In this document: piece by piece, positions 16,319-21,695 of the stretch
Layout of the letters: the number at the start of each line of letters is the position of its first letter
How positions within the stretch are numbered: the stretch's first letter is position 1
Origin: Lachnospiraceae bacterium
Lineage (GTDB): Bacteria > Bacillota > Clostridia > Lachnospirales > Lachnospiraceae
Length of the DNA: 64,000 bases
Reading direction: 5' to 3'
Assembly (NCBI GenBank): GCA_021203205.1
Contig: JAJQBQ010000038.1
Span: forward strand, 85,474-149,473
Notes under the pieces: generated by a model
Seen by the model: only the letters and a program-made list of their open reading frames with translations
Database searches by the model: none
What the model was told of the DNA's origin: nothing
Program-made: the position numbers and the translations under genes

Positions 16319-18433
16319 ATGGAGCGGGAACGCGAAAACGAACAGACCACGAAGCTGGATGAGCTGGAATCATCCGGCTTTATTGTGATACCCATTAAGG
16401 GTGTCAGTATGCAGCCGCTGCTTTACACTTACACCTCCCACGTCCTGATCCGTAAACCGGAGGGCAGGCCGAAGAAGAATGATGTGGTGCTGTATGTGCG
16501 CCCGGACGGCGTGCAGGTGCTCCACCGGGTGATGGGGTTTGACGGGGATGTCTGCCTGATTCGGGGCGACAACACCTTCGCGATAGAGCGTGTGCCGCTT
16601 TCCGCGGTGAAGGGCGTCATGGAGACGGTCTGGCGCGGAAAGGGCGGCAAACGGGGAGACAGGGAAATTCAGACAACGGATTTTGGCTATCGGCTGTATG
16701 TGTGGTTCTGGAACCTCATTTACCCGCTCCGTTACCTGAAACACCGGGCCAAGGGTGGAATCGTGCGGCTCGGCAAACTCCTGCTGGGGGATACCTCTCT
16801 GGCCTGGCTTATTAAGATGATACGCGGCAGCCTGGCCGGAATTGTGATGCTGACCCTTTGTACGGGGGCAGCGTCTTTCCTGTCGGTGATCCTTGCGCTG
16901 GTGATGCGCAACGCGATCGATTACGCGGTGGCCCTGAACAGGAACATGTTCCTTCGCTGGTGCGGCGTGTTTTTCGGCATTATCGTGGCCCAGCTTACCC
17001 TGCGGGCGATCATCCGACAGCAGGATGAGAATATCCGCGCATCGATTGAAAACAGATTAAAAGAGCATACCTACGGGAATATTCTCCGGAGCAGCTACAG
17101 CAGTCTCAAGGCGTTTCACACGGGTGAACTCCAGAATCGCATGACCAGCGACGTGAAGATTGTGGCGGACTACGCTACCGACCTGATTCCCGGCATCTTC
17201 TCCATGGCGGTACAGCTGGTTTGCGCCATGGTTGTTTTGATGTTTCTTGACTGGCGGTTCGGAAGCATTTTTCTGGTGGGCGGCTGCGCCATGTTCGGCG
17301 TGACATTCCTGTTCCGCCGCAGAATGAAGAGTCTGCATAAAAAGGTGCAGGAGACGGACGGAAAGCTGCGCTCCTGGCTCCAGGAATCGGTGGAGAGCAT
17401 TCAGATCCTGAAGAGCTTTGAGGCGGAGGATATGGCGGCGGGCCGGACGGAGGAGAAGACTGCGGAACACAAGAGAGCCCGCATGAAGCGGAGAACCTTT
17501 TCCAATATCTGCAATATCGGTTTCGGAGCCGTCATGCAGGGCAGCTATCTTTTCGGCCTTGTGTGGTGCGGTTTCGGTATTTTGAACGGTACCCTGTCCT
17601 ACGGCACGCTGACGGCTGTGCTGGAGCTGATCAGCCAGATCCGCAGCCCCTTTGCCAATATCTCCGGGTTTGTGCCCCAGTATTATTCCATGCTGGCCTC
17701 CGCGGAGCGGCTGATGGATCTGGAAAAACTGCCGAAAGACAGTGAGCCGAAAGAGCTGCCCGAGTTTACCGGACTGCACGCGGAAAATCTCACCTTCATC
17801 TACGATGACGGCGAGGAGGAAGTGATCAGCAACGCGTCGTTTGATATTGCGAAGGGCGAAATCGTGGCGTTTGCGGGGATCTCGGGCATCGGGAAGAGCA
17901 CGCTGTTAAAGCTTCTGCTGGGAATCTATGTTCCGGTTTCCGGCAGGCTGTACGCGGACGGCGGCATTGAGATCGATTCCTCCACCCGCCGGTGGTTTTC
18001 CTATGTTCCCCAAGGCAACATGCTCATGTCCGGGAGCATCTATGAAGCCGTGGACTTCCTGCACGCCGCTCCCTATACGAAGCAGCAGAAGCTGAAAATA
18101 GAACAGGCCTGCAGGGTCGCCTGTGCGGACGAGTTTATCCGCAACCTGCCTCGCGGCTACGATACCGTCCTGGGCGAAAAGGGTGCCGGCCTCTCCGAAG
18201 GGCAGATGCAGCGGATCGCCATAGCCAGGGCCGTGTACAGAAACGCGCCGGTGCTCCTGCTGGATGAAGCCACCTCTGCGCTGGATGAAGACACGGAGCA
18301 CAGGCTGCTGAAGAATCTGAAAGAACTGGGAGACCAGACGGTGCTGATCGTGACGCACCGCCCGGCGGCGATGGATATCTGCAGCAAGCGGCTGATTTTT
18401 GAAAATTCAAGGATAAGAACGGAGAAACTGTGA
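16319..18433 (+). CDS. signal-peptidase-like/ABC exporter fusion
   Basis: A 704-residue protein with two modules. Residues ~20-110 resemble an ER-type (SipW/Sec11-like) S26 signal peptidase: KGVSMQPLL carries the Ser (residue 30), VLHRVM the His (residue 69) replacing the usual Lys, and RGDN an Asp (residue 84). From ~150 onward is an ABC exporter half-transporter with six predicted membrane helices and a nucleotide-binding domain: Walker A GISGIGKST near 520, signature LSEGQ, Walker B VLLLDEATSALD and H-loop VTHRPA. The arrangement recalls peptidase-containing bacteriocin exporters, but with a serine protease in place of the C39 cysteine protease. It probably matures and exports a peptide handled by the PqqD and kinase-like proteins. 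Confidence 0.82.
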   Translation: MERERENEQTTKLDELESSGFIVIPIKGVSMQPLLYTYTSHVLIRKPEGRPKKNDVVLYVRPDGVQVLHRVMGFDGDVCLIRGDNTFAIERVPLSAVKGVMETVWRGKGGKRGDREIQTTDFGYRLYVWFWNLIYPLRYLKHRAKGGIVRLGKLLLGDTSLAWLIKMIRGSLAGIVMLTLCTGAASFLSVILALVMRNAIDYAVALNRNMFLRWCGVFFGIIVAQLTLRAIIRQQDENIRASIENRLKEHTYGNILRSSYSSLKAFHTGELQNRMTSDVKIVADYATDLIPGIFSMAVQLVCAMVVLMFLDWRFGSIFLVGGCAMFGVTFLFRRRMKSLHKKVQETDGKLRSWLQESVESIQILKSFEAEDMAAGRTEEKTAEHKRARMKRRTFSNICNIGFGAVMQGSYLFGLVWCGFGILNGTLSYGTLTAVLELISQIRSPFANISGFVPQYYSMLASAERLMDLEKLPKDSEPKELPEFTGLHAENLTFIYDDGEEEVISNASFDIAKGEIVAFAGISGIGKSTLLKLLLGIYVPVSGRLYADGGIEIDSSTRRWFSYVPQGNMLMSGSIYEAVDFLHAAPYTKQQKLKIEQACRVACADEFIRNLPRGYDTVLGEKGAGLSEGQMQRIAIARAVYRNAPVLLLDEATSALDEDTEHRLLKNLKELGDQTVLIVTHRPAAMDICSKRLIFENSRIRTEKL

Positions 18434-18454
18434 CCGCGAAGAAAGTTTACAGAA

Positions 18455-18489
18455 TTTTTAGAAAAAGTTTATTAGCACTCAACAAAACT
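18455..18489 (+). other. attL (left attachment site)
   Basis: The 35 bases here match 30117-30151 with a single mismatch (G/A at 18467/30129), and 18468-18489 is identical to 30130-30151. The site contains TTAGCACTC-AACAAAACT, the left half and loop of a CIRCE operator. The right half-site is replaced here by TAGAGACAG. Confidence 0.9.
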
Positions 18490-18605
18490 TAGAGACAGCC
18501 GGTTTTCACCCTGTTTCACAGGGTATATTTTAGGGGTAAAAAGGCCGATTTTCCGGGGTTTTGAGGGTATTTGACTTTCACAGAGTTTCATGGAGAGATA
18601 ATAAT

Positions 18606-18629
18606 TTGCGATACAAATTGCGATACAAA
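18606..18629 (+). repeat. integrase arm-type sites, left
   Basis: Two perfect 12-bp tandem copies of TTGCGATACAAA lie 116 bases inside attL. The same motif occurs ~120 bases inside attR. This is the arrangement expected for arm-binding sites of a tyrosine recombinase. Confidence 0.75.
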
Positions 18630-18705
18630 GGAAGCTCCGAAAGGCACCGATACACGGGGCCTGCTCCCGAAAGAAGACAGCCGGGAGCAGGGACATACCC
18701 CGGCG

Positions 18706-18756
18706 GCAGAGTGGCGGATCGCCAGGAACGGAAGCGAGTCTCACGGGGTGTAGCTT
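18706..18756 (+). repeat. direct repeat, copy 1 (partner at 19672-19722)
   Basis: GCAGAG-GGCGGATCGCCAGGAACGG..GGTGTAGCT recurs at 19672-19722, with TGGCGG here and AGCGG there. The two copies bracket the toxin, small-RNA and tRNA-like block, suggesting duplication or a recombination footprint. Nearby, CTGCTCCC..GGGAGCAG (18661-18690) forms a hairpin. Confidence 0.65.
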
Positions 18757-18810
18757 TTGCCCAGGCGCAGTGGCACCGCTTAAAAAGATGCAGAGTGAAA
18801 GATTTTTAAC

Positions 18811-18839
18811 TTGCATAACTTCCGGGCCTGTGGTATATT
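18811..18839 (+). promoter_or_regulatory. promoter of the antisense RNA
   Basis: TTGCAT (18811-18816) and TATATT (18834-18839) are 17 bases apart and point into the RNA that overlaps the small toxin gene. Confidence 0.7.
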
Positions 18840-18845
18840 GTGGAC

Positions 18846-18945
18846 AGAAGGAAAGCCAGAGACATACGGCCTACCCTCAAATAATAGCAAATAGCCCCTT
18901 ACGAGGCCAGCCGTCACTATTTGCGGTAGTGGCGGCTACTTTTTG
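18846..18945 (+). ncRNA. candidate antitoxin RNA
   Basis: A ~100-base RNA is predicted between the promoter at 18811 and a terminator made of AGCCGTCACTA (18909-18919) and TAGTGGCGGCT (18927-18937) plus a T-run. Its 3' end overlaps the last codons of the convergent toxin gene, the tail-to-tail layout of type I systems such as TxpA/RatA. Function is inferred from layout only. Confidence 0.6.
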
Positions 18946-19028
18946 CCCTTGAACAGCTGATAACACAGGCTGACAAGGGCCACAATGAAAATTCCAGTCT
19001 GGACTAAATCCTGATATGTAATATCCAT
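18936..19028 (-). CDS. small hydrophobic holin-like toxin (type I TA)
   Basis: A 30-residue protein beginning MDITYQDLVQTGIFIVALVS and ending with a basic tail FKGKK. It has a short polar N-terminus, one membrane helix and a Lys-rich C-terminus, the typical build of the 'putative holin-like toxin' family in Firmicutes mobile elements. A very strong AAAGGAGGGAAAG site precedes the ATG. A promoter (TTGTGA-17-TATAGT, 19121-19149, minus strand) gives a ~90-base leader containing a GGAGGG/CCCTCC hairpin that could hide the ribosome-binding site. Too short to appear in ordinary gene calls. Confidence 0.7.
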   Translation of the reverse strand: MDITYQDLVQTGIFIVALVSLCYQLFKGKK

Positions 19029-19120
19029 TGGCTTTCCCTCCTTTCCGTAGTCTGGAGGGTTAGCCCCTCCGAGAAATGGAGGGCAGGCCGCCTTATATGC
19101 TCTGACTTTCCGTGCGCGAT

Positions 19121-19149
19121 ACTATACCATGGATTTTTCAGAATCACAA
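19121..19149 (-). promoter_or_regulatory. promoter of the toxin mRNA
   Basis: On the minus strand TTGTGA (19149-19144) and TATAGT (19126-19121) are 17 bases apart, upstream of the small toxin gene. Confidence 0.65.
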
Positions 19150-19186
19150 TACCAAAGTTGAAAATCTTTAACTCGTTTTTGCTTTA

Positions 19187-19215
19187 TTGACAAAAGCCGC
19201 AACGGCGGCTATAAT
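19187..19215 (+). promoter_or_regulatory. consensus promoter of a small RNA
   Basis: TTGACA (19187-19192) and TATAAT (19210-19215) are 17 bases apart. The spacer contains the dyad GCCGCAACGGCGGC, a possible operator. Confidence 0.8.
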
Positions 19216-19221
19216 TGTATC

Positions 19222-19304
19222 CGTGGGGTATTCTCCGCCCCAACACAAAAAATATTTGCTGAAAAGCGGCCCTGTTCTGATTGGTCGAGAACAGGGCCGC
19301 TTTG
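19222..19304 (+). ncRNA. small RNA with a 16-bp perfect hairpin
   Basis: Downstream of a consensus promoter are a GGGG..CCCC hairpin (about 19227-19244) and a 16-bp perfect stem, AAAGCGGCCCTGTTCT (19263-19278) with its complement at 19288-19303, loop of nine bases. The following bases are TTTGCG rather than a long T-run, so the transcript may end here or at the bidirectional terminator at 19356-19386. There is no convincing coding frame. Confidence 0.55.
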
Positions 19305-19355
19305 CGTTACACGTCCATTATATTCTTGCCGTAATGGTCGGCGAAGATACTCTTG

Positions 19356-19386
19356 AAAAAGGGAACCTGCACCCAGATTCCCTTTT
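19356..19386. terminator. bidirectional terminator
   Basis: AAAAAGGGAA pairs with TTCCCTTTT. On the minus strand the stem ends in TTTTT directly downstream of the second tRNA-like RNA; on the plus strand it can end the small RNA starting near 19222. Confidence 0.7.
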
Positions 19387-19388
19387 GT

Positions 19389-19469
19389 AGCGGCTACCCG
19401 GATTTGCACCGGGCCCTCCAAAGCCTGACGGCTTCGGCGTTCTCCTTTCTAAACTAATCCACCACCGCT
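19389..19469 (-). ncRNA. tRNA-like RNA 2 (closed anticodon arm)
   Basis: An 81-base minus-strand sequence homologous to its upstream neighbour. The acceptor strands AGCGGTG/AGCCGCT pair at six of seven positions. The D arm is GTTT..GAAC. The T arm is CCCGG-TGCAAAT-CCGGG. The arm in anticodon position is CCGAAGCC-GTCA-GGCTTTGG, eight pairs closing a four-base loop, so no normal seven-base anticodon loop exists. No CCA is encoded. It resembles a tRNA mimic or a decayed tRNA rather than a decoding tRNA. Confidence 0.5.
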
Positions 19470-19472
19470 AAA

Positions 19473-19554
19473 GACGGCTACCCGGATTTCAACCGGGACT
19501 TCACTTCTGCACTGCAGAAGTGTGTTCTCACTCTTAAACTACTCAGCCACCGCC
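19473..19554 (-). ncRNA. tRNA-like RNA 1 (closed anticodon arm)
   Basis: An 82-base minus-strand sequence with acceptor GGCGGTG/AGCCGTC, D arm GTTT..GAAC and T arm CCCGG-TTGAAAT-CCGGG. The GAGTAGTTTAAGAGTGAGAA segment is close to glycine-type tRNAs. The central arm CACTTCTGC-AGT-GCAGAAGTG is nine pairs with a three-base loop, leaving no usable anticodon. Only three bases separate it from RNA 2. A promoter and a shared terminator make a discrete transcription unit. Confidence 0.5.
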
Positions 19555-19565
19555 TGTTACCGGGT

Positions 19566-19594
19566 ATCTTAGCAGGTGTTTCGGATTTCCGCAA
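19566..19594 (-). promoter_or_regulatory. promoter of the tRNA-like unit
   Basis: On the minus strand TTGCGG (19594-19589) and TAAGAT (19571-19566) are 17 bases apart, 12 bases before the first tRNA-like RNA. Confidence 0.55.
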
Positions 19595-19671
19595 GTACTT
19601 TTTAGTTGTTGCTCGTGTCTCCCTGTGCTGTGGGCGGCGCGTTGTCTACTCCATGAGCGCTATACCCCAGC

Positions 19672-19722
19672 TGCAGAGCAGCGGATCGCCAGGAACGGGA
19701 GCAGCCGGTGCGGAGGTGTAGC
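19672..19722 (+). repeat. direct repeat, copy 2
   Basis: The second copy of the GGCGGATCGCCAGGAACGG unit found at 18706-18756. Confidence 0.65.
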
Positions 19723-19753
19723 TGTCCTCTTGTGAGCGCAAAGCCGCATCGGA

Positions 19754-20356
19754 TTAAACAGTTTGGCTTTTCTGATAGCATCGGAAAGCGATAAAATCTG
19801 AAATGTCAGACAGCAATTTTGACATTTCAGCATCACTGAAAAATGCAGAATCGGTCGAGCCGTCTGTCCGCGTTGACACAATTTTATGGGGACAGCCGCT
19901 CTCTATTTTTTGCCTTATGCTTTTGCTTTCCGGGTTATCAGCGATAGACACATAATCATGTGCGGGGGTGGGTACGGAATAATCCTCATATCTGAATCCA
20001 AAAACAGTTAGCGCGGCGCTGATTTGTGCTTCTTTGCGTCCTTTGATATCGTTAATAAGCTGCAAATCTTTCAGTGCATCTAATTCGGCAGTCTGGTAAA
20101 AATCTTCATATGTTTTGCAATCCGTCATACCATTCCAGTATTCACGAATCCACCCGGTGAGGGATACAAGCCGGTCAATAATTGTCCCGGGGATGGGCGT
20201 TTCTCCTTTTTCATACCGTGCCACCATTTGTTTTTCCCGCCCTATTAATTCGGCAAATTCTCTTTGCTTCATGCACAGAACATCATTTCTGTATGATTTA
20301 ATATGCTCTGCCGATAATTTCTGCTCTTTTGAAATTTCAGAATCTTGTCTTTTCAT
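19754..20356 (-). CDS. XRE-type repressor of the element
   Basis: A 200-residue protein with a helix-turn-helix in its N-terminal third (MKQREFAELIGREKQMVARY, residues 29-48) and a less conserved C-terminal region. It is divergent from the rightward early genes and faces two copies of a dyad operator, the classic layout of a phage or satellite master repressor. TAGGAGGAT lies before the ATG on the minus strand. I see no RecA-type self-cleavage motif (Ala-Gly/Ser-Lys), so induction may not be SOS-driven. Confidence 0.8.
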   Translation of the reverse strand: MKRQDSEISKEQKLSAEHIKSYRNDVLCMKQREFAELIGREKQMVARYEKGETPIPGTIIDRLVSLTGWIREYWNGMTDCKTYEDFYQTAELDALKDLQLINDIKGRKEAQISAALTVFGFRYEDYSVPTPAHDYVSIADNPESKSIRQKIESGCPHKIVSTRTDGSTDSAFFSDAEMSKLLSDISDFIAFRCYQKSQTV

Positions 20357-20383
20357 TTTATCCTCCTAAAATTATCAAACTAT

Positions 20384-20489
20384 AAGTTAAAAATATTTAA
20401 CTCAAATGATATTTTTTGCTATTATATTTCGCCTATCTGCGTGATATCCCTCAAAAACTATCAAAATATGAGTTAAAGATATTCAACTC
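20384..20489. promoter_or_regulatory. two operator copies for the XRE repressor
   Basis: The dyad RAGTT-N10-AACTC occurs at 20384-20403 and 20470-20489. Each lies in a conserved ~40-base block (ATCAAA-TA-RAGTTAAA-ATATT-AACTCAA-TGATATTT). The right copy ends 9 bases before the -35 of the rightward promoter; the left copy is 28 bases before the repressor start. Confidence 0.7.
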
Positions 20490-20498
20490 AACTGATAT

Positions 20499-20527
20499 TT
20501 GACGAATAAACTATCATGCATTATACT
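20499..20527 (+). promoter_or_regulatory. rightward early promoter
   Basis: TTGACG (20499-20504) and TATACT (20522-20527) are 17 bases apart, 42 bases ahead of the first rightward gene. Confidence 0.75.
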
Positions 20528-20568
20528 AAAACCAACACCAACAATCAAGTGATTGGAAAGGAAATTTT

Positions 20569-20766
20569 ATGAAAAACAAAGAAATTCGTAAACAAATTGA
20601 ACAGGCCGGGTTACGGTACTGGCAGGTGGCCGAGGCTATCGGCATTTATCCTTCTACTTTCTGTATATGGCTTCGTCAGGAACTCACAGGGAGCCGTCTA
20701 GAGCGTGTGCAGAAAGCGATTGAGGAATTGACAGGGGGTGATGGAAGTGAACGTTCAGAAGCTTGA
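20569..20766 (+). CDS. small helix-turn-helix protein
   Basis: A 65-residue protein, MKNKEIRKQIEQAGLRYWQV at the start, with a helix-turn-helix-like middle (VAEAIGIYPSTFCIWLRQEL). This family is common as the first rightward gene of Firmicutes integrative elements, probably acting as a Cro-like or activator protein. GGAAAGGAAATTTT precedes the ATG. It overlaps the next gene by 26 bases. Confidence 0.75.
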   Translation: MKNKEIRKQIEQAGLRYWQVAEAIGIYPSTFCIWLRQELTGSRLERVQKAIEELTGGDGSERSEA

Positions 20767-20944
20767 AAATCCTGCTCCCAAGCTGCTGAAACGACAGCAG
20801 GCAGAGGCGCGGTATAACATGAGCTGGAATACCCTGCTGAAAGCAGCGGGGGAAGCGGGAGCGCTTGTGCGCTATGGCCGGTCAGTGTTCTTCAATGCAA
20901 CGATCATGGACAGGTACTTTGACAGCCTGTCAGGAACAGATTAA
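20741..20944 (+). CDS. small winged-helix protein, excisionase-like (DUF6462-like)
   Basis: A 67-residue protein with a MerR/excisionase-like pattern: KRQQAEARYNMSWNTLLKAA followed by GALVRYGRSVFFNATIMDRY. I associate this with DUF6462-type proteins of Lachnospiraceae elements, from memory. Its size and place suggest an excisionase or DNA-binding accessory factor. The start could also be the GTG at 20738. AGGGGG lies just upstream, inside the previous gene. Confidence 0.65.
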   Translation: MEVNVQKLENPAPKLLKRQQAEARYNMSWNTLLKAAGEAGALVRYGRSVFFNATIMDRYFDSLSGTD

Positions 20945-21023
20945 ACGGGAGTGCGCTGTAGAGCTACACCCCGGGGTTATTGAGAGCAGCGCGGCGCTGC
21001 CGTTCTGCGGAAAGGAAAATCTT

Positions 21024-21323
21024 ATGAAGGAGATTACAAATCAGGATCAGGAAAACCTTATGCTGGGAATCAGCGAAGTGGAGTGCGGGATTGATCACGC
21101 TTCCGACCTTGCGCTGTGCCTGTCTATCGCGGCAAACAGCGGAGAGATGGAACTGGGAGATCAGGGAGGGACGGCAATCTTAGGCGGCGCTTTACGCGTT
21201 CTGCATGAGTATCTGTCCTTCCTGTACGAGAAGCAGGAGGAAAGCTTTGACCGTATGCTTTCGGCAAATATGGAGAAAGCGGAGATGGAGCAGGACGCGG
21301 AAGAAGGGAGCTACGATGCTTGA
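21024..21323 (+). CDS. small protein, paralogue of 28109-28372
   Basis: A 99-residue acidic protein of unknown function. It shares the core DLALCLSIAA with the protein at 28109-28372 (DLALCLSMAA) and similar helical flanks, so the element carries two diverged copies. GGAAAGGAAAATCTT precedes the ATG. It overlaps the next start by 8 bases (ATGCTTGA), implying coupling. The upstream reading-through frame is not supported as coding. Confidence 0.7.
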   Translation: MKEITNQDQENLMLGISEVECGIDHASDLALCLSIAANSGEMELGDQGGTAILGGALRVLHEYLSFLYEKQEESFDRMLSANMEKAEMEQDAEEGSYDA

Positions 21324-21675
21324 CTATTGGAGGAAGCCGGAATTGATGATGGAGCCTGCAAGGCTGTATATCGAAAAGTCCGGAATTAAATTCAATCAGC
21401 TGCGGCTGGCAAAGATATTCACCGGGCTTGATTTTTACAGGTATGAGATTCTGCGGATCATTCCAAAGGGAGACCGGTGCGCGGTTATCGTGCAGAGATG
21501 CGTGGAGCAGGACAACCCGCACTATTGTGTGCAGTACGGCGGCGGGGGGAAATATTTCAGTACCTGGCCGGAAGTGGTGCAGTATTACAAGCGGCGCTGG
21601 CATGACAACAAATTGGACGGGCTGGATGGCACAAATTCGGATTTTGACAGCGGCATGATGGCCCCGTATCTTTAA
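21316..21675 (+). CDS. unknown element protein
   Basis: A 119-residue protein, start MLDYWRKPELMMEPARLYIE, with a mixed alpha/beta pattern (FYRYEILRIIPKGDRCAVIV). No family is recognised. GAAGGGAGC lies before the ATG and the start overlaps the preceding stop. Its place directly ahead of the primase gene suggests a role in element replication, but that is inference. Confidence 0.65.
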   Translation: MLDYWRKPELMMEPARLYIEKSGIKFNQLRLAKIFTGLDFYRYEILRIIPKGDRCAVIVQRCVEQDNPHYCVQYGGGGKYFSTWPEVVQYYKRRWHDNKLDGLDGTNSDFDSGMMAPYL

Positions 21676-21695
21676 AGGCAAGGGGTGAAAGGCTT

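Noticed and set aside
18472..18489. Half-CIRCE at attL as a working operator
   Set aside because: The right half-site is absent and no promoter follows; it is only the att core remnant.
19187..19421. Overlapping 67- and 70-codon frames on either strand in the left part of the element
   Set aside because: They run through a promoter, two hairpins and the tRNA-like sequence; composition is not protein-like.
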